Shown: positions 8,627 through 17,948 of the stretch, one piece after another
Position numbering within the stretch: the first letter of the stretch is position 1
Layout of the letters: each line of letters starts with the position of its first letter
NCBI GenBank assembly: GCA_947454135.1
Contig: CANGJI010000006.1
Location: 1 to 64,000, forward strand
Length of the DNA: 64,000 nucleotides
Direction: 5' to 3'
Origin: Sphingomonadaceae bacterium
GTDB taxonomy: Bacteria; Pseudomonadota; Alphaproteobacteria; Sphingomonadales; Sphingomonadaceae
Notes under the pieces: model-generated
The model's database searches: none
What the model was told of the DNA's origin: nothing
The model's input: the letters and a program-made list of their open reading frames with translations, nothing else
Made by a program: the position numbers and the translations under genes

Positions 8627-10263
8627 TTCGTTTCCTTTGCGGATTGGCCGAAGAAGGCGGGATATTCCGACCGCCAGAAATCGCACTTGTATTCGCCCCA
8701 GGCATCCACCGGGCGGATGGCGCCGGGTTCGAAACGCATCACCGCGCCGGGGCGGGTGGCGGGCCATTGCTGCGGGGTGGGATTGCCGCGCAGGAAGGCC
8801 GCCCAGGTCGCCACGATCACATCTGCCAGCGCCTGCGAGGCGGGCGCAAGATCGGGGGCGGACATGGCCGAGGTGTTCGAGAAATTGGGGAACAATGCGT
8901 TCAGCTCGGCAGAGTGGACCGCGCCGAGATTGAAGCCGGGTTCGGGACTGATGGGGATCGAGACGCCGCGCACGGGAGCGGTGCGGTCGGCGTATTCCCA
9001 CTGGAATACCGGCACATGCGCGGAAAGCAGGCGGCCACTTTCGAGCATCAGGCAATGGGTGATGCCAAGGCCGGGCATGAAATCCGTCATCAGCGAGCCG
9101 AGGGTTTCGGCAGGACGCTCGCCAGCCTTGAGCGGATAGCGGGCGAGGACCTTGTCGGTCTTGTCGCCATAGATCGCGCGGACAGCCGCCGGGTAGGTTT
9201 CAGGGGTGATCTTCGCGCCGCCCTGCACATCATAGCCGACATAGAGGCGCATCTCGTCGCGGGTGAAGCCGTTGAGGACGGGCACACGCAAGACCTGTCC
9301 GGATTGCAGGGCATCGAGAGTGGCAAGCGGAACGGTGGGATTGCCGGTGAAGGGCGCGAAGGCGAGGAGTTCACCGCTGGCGGCGCGGGCCCCGGCGGCG
9401 ATGAGGGCTTGCGGCGCGATGGCCTTGAGGCAGGCCAGATCGGAGCAGCCAGCTTCCTTCGCGACCTTGGCAGCAAAGGCCTCGGCCTGCGCGAGGGTGC
9501 GCAGCGGGGTGCCGCAGGCGCCGCTCTGGATGATCGCGCGGTGGAACAGGCCCTTCGTCTGCTCGGGGGCCTGGAGCTGCATGCAGACCGAGGCGGCACC
9601 GGCGGATTCGCCGGCGAGCGTGATGTTTTCGGGATCGCCGCCAAAGGCCGCGATGTTGGCCTTGATCCAGCGCATGGCGAGGCGCTGGTCTTCGAGGCCG
9701 AGAACGTGGCCTGCGCCCGAAGTCCCGGCGGGCGGCGCCATGAAGCCGAACACGCCGAGGCGGTAGTTGATGCTGACGACGACCGCATCAGCATCGCGGG
9801 CGAGCCGGTCCAGCCGGTAGAGCGAAGCCGCACCGCCAACAAAGGCGCCGCCGTGGATCCACACGAGGACGGGGCGCGGGGTGGCAGCAGCGAAGACCGG
9901 GCGGCTGATGTTGAGCGTGAGGCAGTTTTCCTCGTCGCTGCGTTCGGTGAGGCCATAGCGCGCGGCCTGCGGGCAGGCGCCGCCAAAGTGCATGGCGGGG
10001 AGCACGCCGGCCCAGGGCGCGGCGGGTTGCGGCAGGCTCCAGCGCGCTTCGCCCGAGACGGGAGCGGCATAGGGGATGCCGCGGAATTCTAGCGCGCCAT
10101 TGCGGATGAAGCCTTCGACCTTGCCCGAGGCGGTGGCGATGACTTCCCCTTGCGGCGCCGAGCCTGGGGCGGACTGGGCGATGGCGGGCGATGCGCACAG
10201 CAGCAGCAGCCCGGCGGCGGCAGCGCAGAGCGCGCTCCAGCGTTTTCCGATGATCGTCAGCAC
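8623..10263 (-). CDS. Exported type-B carboxylesterase
   Basis: I place the start at GTG 10263, preceded by GGGGCGGGG, giving 546 residues with signal peptide (ALCAAAAGLLLLCASPAIAQ). It is an alpha/beta hydrolase of the cholinesterase-like type: EFRGIPYAAPVSGEARW near the N-terminus, oxyanion region VWIHGGAFVGG, nucleophile Ser in AGESAGAASV and the late catalytic His in GAVHSAELNALF. It hydrolyses carboxylic esters, probably in the periplasm. A paralogue lies at 18,426-19,976. It is the first gene of a coupled pair with the SDR. Confidence 0.87.
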   Translation of the reverse strand: MLTIIGKRWSALCAAAAGLLLLCASPAIAQSAPGSAPQGEVIATASGKVEGFIRNGALEFRGIPYAAPVSGEARWSLPQPAAPWAGVLPAMHFGGACPQAARYGLTERSDEENCLTLNISRPVFAAATPRPVLVWIHGGAFVGGAASLYRLDRLARDADAVVVSINYRLGVFGFMAPPAGTSGAGHVLGLEDQRLAMRWIKANIAAFGGDPENITLAGESAGAASVCMQLQAPEQTKGLFHRAIIQSGACGTPLRTLAQAEAFAAKVAKEAGCSDLACLKAIAPQALIAAGARAASGELLAFAPFTGNPTVPLATLDALQSGQVLRVPVLNGFTRDEMRLYVGYDVQGGAKITPETYPAAVRAIYGDKTDKVLARYPLKAGERPAETLGSLMTDFMPGLGITHCLMLESGRLLSAHVPVFQWEYADRTAPVRGVSIPISPEPGFNLGAVHSAELNALFPNFSNTSAMSAPDLAPASQALADVIVATWAAFLRGNPTPQQWPATRPGAVMRFEPGAIRPVDAWGEYKCDFWRSEYPAFFGQSAKETK

Positions 10264-10451
10264 AGTAATTCCCCGCCCCGGAGCAGCCGCCCGGTTCCCT
10301 CGGGCATGGTCCGCTCCATTCGTTCCACGCGCATTCCTAGGCCCAAGCCATGCGGTTGCAAGTCTTGCCGATTTCGCGTGCCGAAGCGCTCTCATTTTTG
10401 AGGGCCGCGAATTTGAGCAAGGTCAAAGCCCCCGACCTGCCTGCCGGGTCA

Positions 10452-10468
10452 TCATCCGGATCGGATGA
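10452..10468. promoter_or_regulatory. Operator-like palindrome upstream of the P450 gene
   Basis: Perfect 7-bp arms TCATCCG and CGGATGA are separated by GAT, centred about 33 bases before the P450 start. The size and position suit a dimeric repressor or activator. The cognate protein is not evident in the window. The rest of 10,264-10,492 is the divergent promoter region of the esterase/SDR and P450/Rieske units, with no gene seen. Confidence 0.4.
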
Positions 10469-10492
10469 GGATGTCTGCCGGGAGAGACCGCA

Positions 10493-11746
10493 ATGGAAGC
10501 GCTGGAGAGGATTGACGCGACAAGCCCGGAGAATCTCCAGAACCCTTACCCCTATTACGACCGGCTGCGACGCGAGGCGCCGGTGTTCCGCGATCCGAAG
10601 ACGGGGATCGTCTCGGTCTCGACCTACGAGCTGGTGCTGGAGGTCAACAAGAAGCCCAAGGTCTTTTCGAGCGACTTCTCGACGCTGCTGAGTTCGGGCG
10701 GCTCGGGCGCGTTCGATGCCGAGGAGACGGAAATCCTGAACTCCGGCATGCCGCGGCGGAACACGATGCTGACCGCCGATCCGCCGCAGCATTCGCGCTA
10801 CAAGCGGATCGCGATGCATGCGCTGCCGCTGAGCCGGGTCAACGCGATGGCGCCCTATGTGGCGGAAGTGACCAATGCGCTCATCGACACGTTCATCAAG
10901 CAGGGCGAAGTCGAGTTCAAATCGCAGTTCGCCGAGATGCTGCCGGGGATCGTGATCGCCGACGTACTGGGCGTGCCGCGCGATGACATTCCGATGTTCC
11001 AGAACTGGGTGCGCGCGGCGATCCTGCGTTTGAATGGCAATGCGAAGCCTGAGCAGCGCGCGGATCTCGCCCGCAGCGAGATCGCGATGCAGGGCTATTT
11101 CCGGGGCATCATGGCCGAGCGCCGGGCGGAACCGGGAACCGATGTGATTTCCGACCTCCTCGCCGCGCGGCTGCCGGAGGATGATGGTTCCGAACGGCCT
11201 CTGGACGATGCCGAAATCTATTCGATCGTGCAGCAGATCTTCACCGCGGGGCAGGAAGCGACCGCGCATGCGCTGGCCTATGCGCTGGCCCAGCTGCTCG
11301 CCAATCCGGAGCAGATGGCCGCGATCATGGCGGATGAGAGCCTCGTGCCGGGTTGGGTGGAGGAAACCGCGCGGCACCTCTCGCCCTCGCACAACATGTG
11401 GCGGGTGGTGAAGGAGGATACCGTGCTGGGCGGCGTGGCACTCAAGGCCGGTGAGGCGATGCTGCTGCGCTATGGCTCGGCCAATCGCGATCCCGCCGTG
11501 TTCGAGAACCCGGACAGGTTCGACGTGAAGCGCGAGAATGCCGGCAAGCATGTCGCCTTCGGGGCGGGCGTGCACACCTGCCTCGGCATGCATCTGGCGC
11601 GCGTGGAAATGGGCACTGCGCTGCCGATCATCCTGCGCCGGCTGAAGAACCTGCGCTTCGCCAATCCGGACAACCCGTTCCAGTTCGCCGCCAGCCACAT
11701 CCTGCGCGGCATGCAGTCACTGCCGCTGCGCTTCGATCCCGCCTGA
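10493..11746 (+). CDS. Cytochrome P450
   Basis: This is a soluble bacterial P450 of 417 residues. Landmarks in order are the I-helix segment FTAGQEATAHA (an AGxE version of the usual AGxDT), the ExxR motif EETAR, and the heme ligand loop FGAGVHTCLG with the axial Cys. There is no membrane anchor. The ribosome site GGGAGAG precedes the ATG. P450s of this type hydroxylate hydrophobic substrates and need a ferredoxin and reductase, neither of which is encoded nearby. It is followed after 33 bases by a Rieske oxygenase, so the genes are probably co-transcribed in a catabolic pathway of unknown substrate. Confidence 0.93.
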   Translation: MEALERIDATSPENLQNPYPYYDRLRREAPVFRDPKTGIVSVSTYELVLEVNKKPKVFSSDFSTLLSSGGSGAFDAEETEILNSGMPRRNTMLTADPPQHSRYKRIAMHALPLSRVNAMAPYVAEVTNALIDTFIKQGEVEFKSQFAEMLPGIVIADVLGVPRDDIPMFQNWVRAAILRLNGNAKPEQRADLARSEIAMQGYFRGIMAERRAEPGTDVISDLLAARLPEDDGSERPLDDAEIYSIVQQIFTAGQEATAHALAYALAQLLANPEQMAAIMADESLVPGWVEETARHLSPSHNMWRVVKEDTVLGGVALKAGEAMLLRYGSANRDPAVFENPDRFDVKRENAGKHVAFGAGVHTCLGMHLARVEMGTALPIILRRLKNLRFANPDNPFQFAASHILRGMQSLPLRFDPA

Positions 11747-11779
11747 AACGCCATCGCACAGATTTTACGGAGAGCACCC

Positions 11780-13318
11780 ATGGTCGAGACACTTACCGGC
11801 ACCAACCGCTCGAAGGGCATCACTTATGACGTCCTGCTCGACATGGACACGCATGCGGTGCCGGACCGGCTTCGCGAGGAAAGCCCCTTGCCGCCGGGGC
11901 CGACGATCGTCGATCCCAGCATCTACTACTCGCGCGATTTCTTCGATCTGGAGGTCGAGCGGCTGTGGAAGCGGGTGTGGCAGATGGCCTGCCACGAGGA
12001 CGACATCCCGAATGTGGGTGACAGCCATGTCTATGACATCGCGCACCTTTCCTACATCGTGGTGCGGACCGGGCCGGACGAGATCAAGGCGTTTCCCAAC
12101 GCCTGCCTCCACCGTGGCCGCGCGCTGCTGACCGAGGACACCAAGGGCGTGCGCGATTTCCGCTGCCCGTTCCACGGCTGGAACTGGGGCATCGACGGCG
12201 CGCTGAAGGAAGTGCCGTGCCAGTGGGACTTCCCCTCCGTCAGCGCCAAGACGCACAGCCTGCCGCCGGTACGCGTCGGACGCTGGGGCGGCTGGGTATT
12301 CATCAATCCGGATGACAAGGCCGAGCCGTTTGAAGACTTCCTTGGCGACATCGACCGGCACTTCCAGCCGATCCCGTTCGAACGGCGCTACAAGGCGGTC
12401 CATGTCGCCAAGAAGCTGCGCTGCAACTGGAAGGTGGCGCAGGAGGCCTTCATGGAGGCCTATCACGTGGTGGCGACGCACCCGACGCTGCTGGATGTGA
12501 TGGGCGATGCCAATTCGAAGTATGACGTGTTCGGCAACATGTCGCGGGCGATCTCGCCCAACGGCCTGCTCAGCCCGCACGTGAACCCGGCGTTTGTGGC
12601 GGAGCCGCTGGAGGGCGCGAAGACTTATGCCAAGGTGCGCCACGCGCTTTCCGGCAATGTCTATGAGCGGCTGGGCGAGGACCGCGTGAAGGTGACCGCG
12701 CGCGACGGGCGGACGGGGATCTTCGACCACCAGGCGCACCATATCGAAGGCGAGCTTGATCACGCCGACTTGCAGCTGTGCGACTGGGTGGGCGGACGGC
12801 TGCCGGACGGGTGGGAGCTGGAGGAAGACCACACCACCACCGGCCCGGTGCCCGACCGGCGCAAGGCGATGGCGAACGAATCCCGAAAGCGCTGGCGGGG
12901 TCTGCTGGGCGACGAGGTCGACACGATGTCCGACGCCGAGTTCGTCGACACGATCTACTACAACCTCTTCCCCAACATCAGCCCGTGGGGGTGCCTCAAC
13001 CCCATCTTCTACCGGTTCCGTCCGCTGGGCGACAATCCGGAGGAATGCATCCACGAGACGATGTTCATGATGCCGGTGAAGCAGGGGGAAAAGCGCCCGG
13101 CGCCCGCAAAGGTCCACTGGCTGGACTTCGACGACGACTACTGCGACGCCGAGGAGCTGGGCATGCTGGCCAAGGTGTTCAACCAGGACGTGGTCAACCT
13201 GCCGCACGTGCAGCGGGGCATGAAGTCCATCAAGTCGAAGGAAATCGTCTTCGCCAACTATGGCGAGACGAAGATCCGCCACTTCCACCAACTGCTGAAC
13301 GAGCAGCTTTCGCGTTGA
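11780..13318 (+). CDS. Rieske non-heme iron oxygenase, alpha subunit (512 residues)
   Basis: The Rieske [2Fe-2S] ligands are visible as CLHRGR and, 18 residues on, CPFHGWNW. The mononuclear iron site is EAFMEAYHVVATH, which gives the usual His-x4-His pair. The 512-residue chain is longer than most alpha subunits. No small beta subunit follows, so it may be an alpha-only oxygenase. It would hydroxylate, dihydroxylate or demethylate a ring compound using electrons from a separate reductase that is not in the window. It sits between the P450 and a second, different Rieske protein. Confidence 0.9.
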   Translation: MVETLTGTNRSKGITYDVLLDMDTHAVPDRLREESPLPPGPTIVDPSIYYSRDFFDLEVERLWKRVWQMACHEDDIPNVGDSHVYDIAHLSYIVVRTGPDEIKAFPNACLHRGRALLTEDTKGVRDFRCPFHGWNWGIDGALKEVPCQWDFPSVSAKTHSLPPVRVGRWGGWVFINPDDKAEPFEDFLGDIDRHFQPIPFERRYKAVHVAKKLRCNWKVAQEAFMEAYHVVATHPTLLDVMGDANSKYDVFGNMSRAISPNGLLSPHVNPAFVAEPLEGAKTYAKVRHALSGNVYERLGEDRVKVTARDGRTGIFDHQAHHIEGELDHADLQLCDWVGGRLPDGWELEEDHTTTGPVPDRRKAMANESRKRWRGLLGDEVDTMSDAEFVDTIYYNLFPNISPWGCLNPIFYRFRPLGDNPEECIHETMFMMPVKQGEKRPAPAKVHWLDFDDDYCDAEELGMLAKVFNQDVVNLPHVQRGMKSIKSKEIVFANYGETKIRHFHQLLNEQLSR

Positions 13319-13380
13319 AGTACGTTTTGACCGGTCGGCAATCAGCGTGTTGCCGGCCCGGTCTGGCGCAAGAATGAGCT

Positions 13381-13443
13381 TGTCATTCAGCGCCAAGCAA
13401 AAATGACAATTGCAGGCAGGTCTGCCGGAGATCACTCTGTGAT
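13381..13443. promoter_or_regulatory. Inverted repeats between the two Rieske genes
   Basis: The gap between the Rieske genes (13,319-13,478) contains three symmetric sequences. CGGCAA/TTGCCG, near 13,337-13,358, may end transcription of the first gene. TGTCATT (13,381-13,387) is paired with AATGACA (13,402-13,408). ATCAC-TCT-GTGAT lies at 13,431-13,443. The last two are the right size for regulator binding, so the second Rieske gene may have its own promoter. No binding protein can be named. Confidence 0.35.
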
Positions 13444-13478
13444 GGATAAGGCCTGCCCCGGGATTCGAGGATAACGAT

Positions 13479-14711
13479 ATGTCACGTGAACAGCTGATCG
13501 AAATGACCCGTTCGCTCGTCGCCCACGGCGATGCCGGGACGATGGAACTGGCGGACGAAGTGGTGCGCATTCCCGCCTCGACCTATACCGACGAAGCGCT
13601 GTTCGAGCGTGAGAAGAAGCAGATCTTCCGCCGCCTGCCGCTGATGGTCGCGCCTTCGTGCGAGCTGCCCAATCCCGGTGATTACAAGGCGATGGACATT
13701 GCCGGCGTGCCGCTGCTGCTCACCCGCCAGCGCGACGGTTCGGTCGGCGCGTACCTCAACATGTGCACCCACCGCGGCAACCCGGTCGCCTCGGGCAGCG
13801 GCAATGCCACCCGCTTCACCTGCGGCTATCACGGGTGGACCTTCAAGAACGACGGCGCGCTGCTTGGCGTCGCCAGCCCGCAGGATTTCGGCGCGGTCGA
13901 CAAGGCCGCGCTCTGCCTGACCAAGTTCCCGGTCTATGAAAGCGCGGGGCTGATCTGGGCGACTCTCGATCCCAATTCCAAGCTGTCGATCGCGGATTAC
14001 CTGTGCGGCTACGATGGCCTGCTGGAAGCGTTCGGCTTCAAGGACTGGTACCTGTTCAGCCAGCGCACGCTGTCCGGCCCGAACTGGAAGACGGCCTACG
14101 ACGGCTATCTCGATTTCTACCACCTCCCGGTGCTCCACGCGAACACGTTCGGTTCGGATTTCTACAACCGCGCCAACTTCTTCGAGTTCGGCCCGCACCA
14201 GCGCCTGTCGACCCCGTCGAAGTTCGCGATCAAGGTCTCCTCGGGCGATGACCAGCAGATCGACCTCACCCAGCTGCCGGACGAGGAGATCTCCGACGAG
14301 ATCCTCGTGCAGGGCGTGTGGACGATCTTCCCGCACATCTCCATCGCCAGCTTCTACGGCGGCGGCCTGCGCGGCGCGATGATCAGCCAGCTGTTCCCCG
14401 GCGACAAGGTGGGCGAGAGCTACACCACGCAGTTCTACGTCATGGAAAAGAAGCCCAGCGACGAAGTGGCGATCAAGGCCGCGCACGAACAGTTCGATTT
14501 CCTCGAGATCGTGGTGCGCGACGAGGACTACAAGACCGGCAAGCGCCAGCACGAGGCACTGCAGAGCGGCCTGATGAAGGAAGTGCTGTTCGGCCGCAAC
14601 GAGCGTGGTGGTCAGGTGTTCCACACCTGGGCGGCCAAGCTGCTCGAAGCGACCGACGACGAGCTGGTCGAGATGTTTGCGCGCGAGGCGCAGCGCGAAG
14701 CGGCGGAATGA
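13479..14711 (+). CDS. Rieske non-heme iron oxygenase, alpha subunit (410 residues)
   Basis: The start ATG has a GAGGATAA site 5' of it. Rieske ligands are CTHRGN and CGYHGWTF, and the mononuclear iron site lies in DGYLDFYHLPVLH (His-x4-His). The 410 residues fit the alpha-subunit family and no beta subunit is nearby. It differs clearly from the preceding 512-residue Rieske protein, so the two are not a recent duplication. Electron-transfer partners must be encoded elsewhere. The reaction is an oxygenation of an unidentified, probably ring-containing, substrate. Confidence 0.9.
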   Translation: MSREQLIEMTRSLVAHGDAGTMELADEVVRIPASTYTDEALFEREKKQIFRRLPLMVAPSCELPNPGDYKAMDIAGVPLLLTRQRDGSVGAYLNMCTHRGNPVASGSGNATRFTCGYHGWTFKNDGALLGVASPQDFGAVDKAALCLTKFPVYESAGLIWATLDPNSKLSIADYLCGYDGLLEAFGFKDWYLFSQRTLSGPNWKTAYDGYLDFYHLPVLHANTFGSDFYNRANFFEFGPHQRLSTPSKFAIKVSSGDDQQIDLTQLPDEEISDEILVQGVWTIFPHISIASFYGGGLRGAMISQLFPGDKVGESYTTQFYVMEKKPSDEVAIKAAHEQFDFLEIVVRDEDYKTGKRQHEALQSGLMKEVLFGRNERGGQVFHTWAAKLLEATDDELVEMFAREAQREAAE

Positions 14712-14790
14712 TCCGGACGGCTGCGGCGTGATTGCGCCGCAGCCGCCTGAGGCATAGTCTGCACCCTCCCGGGGCACGAGGGGGGACATC

Positions 14791-16575
14791 ATGCGCATCT
14801 ATCGGGTACTGGCTCTGGCCTTGCTGGCCGGCGGAGCAGCCACCGCGGCGACAACCTTGCACCGCGCGCCGCATTCCGATGCGGCGGCGCTGGCGATGCT
14901 CGATCCTTCGCGGCTGGCAGCAGCGGCCTGCGCCGAGCGAGCGCGGGGCAGCCAGCCAATCCTGCTGAAGCGGTTGCAGCAGGCCGCCGCACTGATGGGT
15001 CCGGTCGTGCCGGGCAAGTTCCCGCTCTACGGCGGCGTGCCGCGTTCGGCGCTGGAGCCGGGCGGCATGACGACCGAGGCGCGGCCGTGGTTCGATCAGG
15101 GCCTCGAGATGGCCTACAACTTCAACCACGCGGCGGCGGTCGCATCGTTCCGCAAGGCGCAGGCGCTCGCACCCGGGTGCGCGCTGTGCTTCTGGGGCGA
15201 GGCGCTGGTGCAGGGGCCGAATATCAACGCGCCGATGGAAGCCAAGGCCTTGGCGCCGACGCTGACTGCGCTGGCGAAAGCGCAGGCGCTGGCACCGGGC
15301 ATGCCTGCGCTCGACCGGGCGTTGGTCGGCGCACTGGCGGCGCGCTATTCGGCTGATCCCAAGGCGGACCGGGCGGCGATGGACGCGGCCTATGCCGATG
15401 CCATGCTGAAGCTGGCAAGCAGCACGCCCGCCAATGATGACATCGCCGTGCTGGCCGCCGAAGCGGCGATGGACACCAGCCCGTGGAACTACTGGCAGCC
15501 GGGCCGCAGCGAACCGCGCGTGCGGATCGACAAGGCGGTGGCGCTGGTCGAAGGCGTGTTGGCGCGGCACCCCGGCCAGAGCCAGGCAGCGCACCTCTAT
15601 ATCCACCTGATGGAGAACTACGTCGATCCGAAGCGCGGCGAGAAAGCGGCGGACGCGCTGGCGCTGAGCGCGATGCCGGAGGCGGGGCACCTCGTCCACA
15701 TGCCGGGGCACATCTATTACCGGATCGGGCGCTACAAGGATTCGATCCGCGCCAATATCGCGGCGGCGAAATCGGACGAGGCCTATCTGACGCGCGTGCC
15801 GGACGACGGCATGTACCGCTACGGATACTACCCGCACAACGTCCACTTCATCGTGACATCGGCCCAGCAGGCGGGCGATCTGGGGCTGGCAGTGGCGCAG
15901 GCGCGCAAGCTCATGCGGATCATTCCCGAGGACAAGGCGGTCGAACTCGGCTGGATTCAGGCGGTGGTGGCCGCGCCTTCGTTTGCCTTTGCGCAAGGGG
16001 GAACGCCGGCGCAGATCCTCGCGCTGAGGAAACCCACAGCGCGCCTGCCCTATGTGCTGGCGATGTGGCATTATGCGCGCGGGGTGGCCTATGCGCGGCT
16101 CAAGCAGCCGGCAGCGCTGAACGCGGAGCTGACGGCGATGGACCGGCTGACCGCCGATCCGGGGATCAAGGTGCTGGAAGGCACCGGGGTGCCGGGGACG
16201 GACCTGATCCATCTGGCGCAGCACGTGATGCGCGGGCGGCTCGCCTTTGCGCAAGGGCAATTCGCGGCGGCGGCGGAGCATTTCCGCCAGGCGCAGGCGA
16301 TCGAGGGGACGATCCCCTATCAGGAGCCGCCTTACTGGTACTACCCGGTCGGCCAATCGCTGGGCGCGGCCTTGCTGGCAGGCGGCAAGCCTGCGGAAGC
16401 GCGCGATGCGTTTCATCAGGCGCTGCTGGTCGCGCCGGGGAATGGCTGGGCGCTGTGGGGCCTCGCCAAGGCCGAGCGGGCGCTTGGGCACGAGCTTGAG
16501 GCGCGCGCCGCGGAGGCAGCACTGGACCGGGCATGGCTGGGGGATCGGCGGCTATTGAGGCTGGAGCGGCTTTAG
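14791..16575 (+). CDS. Secreted TPR-repeat protein (paralogue of the 38,787-40,520 gene)
   Basis: This 594-residue protein has an N-terminal hydrophobic signal (VLALALLAGGAATAA) and many helix-turn-helix TPR-like pairs. It contains a paired-Cys segment GCALCFWGEALVQGPNIN, histidine-rich turns such as GHLVHMPGHIYYRIG, and PPYWYYPVGQSLGAALL near the end. The same landmarks, with substitutions, occur in the gene at 38,787. The CxxC and His clusters could bind a metal or heme, but this is a guess. The start has GAGGGGGG upstream. It lies directly after the oxygenases and could be part of that unit; its function is unknown. Confidence 0.8.
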   Translation: MRIYRVLALALLAGGAATAATTLHRAPHSDAAALAMLDPSRLAAAACAERARGSQPILLKRLQQAAALMGPVVPGKFPLYGGVPRSALEPGGMTTEARPWFDQGLEMAYNFNHAAAVASFRKAQALAPGCALCFWGEALVQGPNINAPMEAKALAPTLTALAKAQALAPGMPALDRALVGALAARYSADPKADRAAMDAAYADAMLKLASSTPANDDIAVLAAEAAMDTSPWNYWQPGRSEPRVRIDKAVALVEGVLARHPGQSQAAHLYIHLMENYVDPKRGEKAADALALSAMPEAGHLVHMPGHIYYRIGRYKDSIRANIAAAKSDEAYLTRVPDDGMYRYGYYPHNVHFIVTSAQQAGDLGLAVAQARKLMRIIPEDKAVELGWIQAVVAAPSFAFAQGGTPAQILALRKPTARLPYVLAMWHYARGVAYARLKQPAALNAELTAMDRLTADPGIKVLEGTGVPGTDLIHLAQHVMRGRLAFAQGQFAAAAEHFRQAQAIEGTIPYQEPPYWYYPVGQSLGAALLAGGKPAEARDAFHQALLVAPGNGWALWGLAKAERALGHELEARAAEAALDRAWLGDRRLLRLERL

Positions 16576-16605
16576 GCCAGACCCCTCCACCACCTTTAGG
16601 GCGGT

Positions 16606-16752
16606 CCCCCTCCCCATTTGTGCTTCGCAAAAATGGGGAGGGCCAAGTGGCAACCGAGCTTCGTCATCCCCGCGCAGGCGGGGGTCCAGGGCGTGAGCGC
16701 GCTGGCGTTGGTCTTGGCCGCTCTGGATTCCCGCCTTCGCGGGAATGACGAA
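16606..16752. repeat. Dispersed palindromic repeats (REP-like), two units
   Basis: Unit one is a hairpin with CCCTCCCCATTT (16,608-16,619) and AAATGGGGAGGG (16,631-16,642). Its family member lies at 40,576-40,608. Unit two runs from TTCGTCAT (16,660) to ATGACGAA (16,752) with inner GC-rich inverted segments (CCCGC...GCGGG, TCCAG...CTGGA), like the GTCATCCCCGC repeats common between alphaproteobacterial genes. It separates the convergent TPR and ACC deaminase genes and may also act as a terminator. Confidence 0.75.
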
Positions 16753-16774
16753 GGATTGTGGGGTAAGCGCGGCC

Positions 16775-17806
16775 CTAGCCGTCCTTGTAGTAGTAGCTGT
16801 AGCCGTTGATTGCGGGGGCGCCGCCGAGGTGGGCGTAGAGCACGCGGCTGCCTTCGGGGAAGAAGCCCTTGCGCGTCAGGTCGATCATGCCCTGCATCGA
16901 CTTGCCCTCGTAGACCGGGTCGGTGATCATCGCTTCGGTGCGAGCGGCGAGGCGGATGGCCTCGTTGGTTTCGTCCGAGGGGACGCCGTAGGCCGGGTAG
17001 GCGTAGTCCGGATTGATGACGATCTCGTCCTCGCGGACCATACGGCCAAGGCCGACCAGATCGGCGGTGTTGTCGACGATGGAGCGGACCTGCGCGCGGG
17101 TCTGCTCGAGCGTGCCGGAGGCGTCGATGCCGATGACGGTGTGGGCGCGGTCCTGCGCGGCGAAGCCGACGATCATGCCGCCTTGCGTCGATCCGGTGAC
17201 CACGCAGACGACGATGTAATCGAACTTGAAGCCGAGCTCCGCTTCCTGCGCCGCGACTTCCTCAGCGAAGCCGATGTAGCCGAGCGCGCCGTACTTGTGG
17301 ACCGAAGCACCGGCGGGAATGGCGTAGGGCTTGCCGCCCGCCGCCTTGACGCTTTCGATGGCGTCCTCCCAGCTCTGGCGGATGCCGATGTCGAAGCCAT
17401 CGTCGACGAGGCGGCTGTCCGCTCCCATCAGCCGGGTAAGCAGGATATTGCCGACGCGGTCGTAGACGGCGTCGTAATGCGGCACCCATTTCTCCTGCAC
17501 GACGACACACTTCATGCCGAGCTTGGCAGCGGTGGCGGCGACCATGCGGGTGTGGTTCGATTGCACGCCGCCAATGGAAACGAGCGTGTCCGCGCCCGAG
17601 GCGATGGCATCGGGGACGATGTATTCGAGCTTGCGCAGCTTGTTGCCGCCAAACGCGAGGCCGGAGTTGCAATCATCGCGCTTGGCCCAGATCTCGACCT
17701 TGCCGCCAAGAGCTTCGCTGAGGCGGGGGAGACGCTCGATGGGCGTGGGGCCGTAGGTGAGCGGGTAGCGTTCGAAGGGGGCCAGAAGGGACTTGGGCAG
17801 GGACAT
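16775..17806 (-). CDS. acdS: 1-aminocyclopropane-1-carboxylate (ACC) deaminase
   Basis: From the [10 protein letters not shown] start the 343-residue protein matches ACC deaminase length. This PLP enzyme opens the ACC ring to give 2-oxobutyrate and ammonia, lowering plant ethylene. The Schiff-base Lys is in [12 protein letters not shown] (about residue 56). A segment [10 protein letters not shown] keeps the Tyr-Glu pair, and [11 protein letters not shown] keeps the Leu, that separate true ACC deaminases from D-cysteine desulfhydrases. An Lrp-type regulator is divergent across a 142-base gap, the arrangement of acdS and acdR in Pseudomonas. I am confident of the enzyme class and fairly sure of the substrate. 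Confidence 0.92.
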   Translation of the reverse strand: MSLPKSLLAPFERYPLTYGPTPIERLPRLSEALGGKVEIWAKRDDCNSGLAFGGNKLRKLEYIVPDAIASGADTLVSIGGVQSNHTRMVAATAAKLGMKCVVVQEKWVPHYDAVYDRVGNILLTRLMGADSRLVDDGFDIGIRQSWEDAIESVKAAGGKPYAIPAGASVHKYGALGYIGFAEEVAAQEAELGFKFDYIVVCVVTGSTQGGMIVGFAAQDRAHTVIGIDASGTLEQTRAQVRSIVDNTADLVGLGRMVREDEIVINPDYAYPAYGVPSDETNEAIRLAARTEAMITDPVYEGKSMQGMIDLTRKGFFPEGSRVLYAHLGGAPAINGYSYYYKDG

Positions 17807-17883
17807 GGCGGCTCCGGGTAGGGTGTGATTCGGCGGGAAGGCTAATCGAAAGTGCATGGAAGGTGCTTGCAATCTTGGCCGTT

Positions 17884-17937
17884 CTGAAACCGCTTTTCAG
17901 GCCAGATCGGGTTTTCGTTATCCATCTTTTCCGATAA
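17884..17937. promoter_or_regulatory. acdS/acdR intergenic region with inverted repeats
   Basis: The 142-base gap between the divergent genes holds CTGAAA (17,884-17,889) facing TTTCAG (17,895-17,900) and TTATC (17,918-17,922) facing GATAA (17,933-17,937). Lrp-family proteins bind such short imperfect palindromes. Control of acdS by the adjacent regulator is known in Pseudomonas and is inferred here. Confidence 0.45.
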
Positions 17938-17948
17938 AGCCTCCTTCA

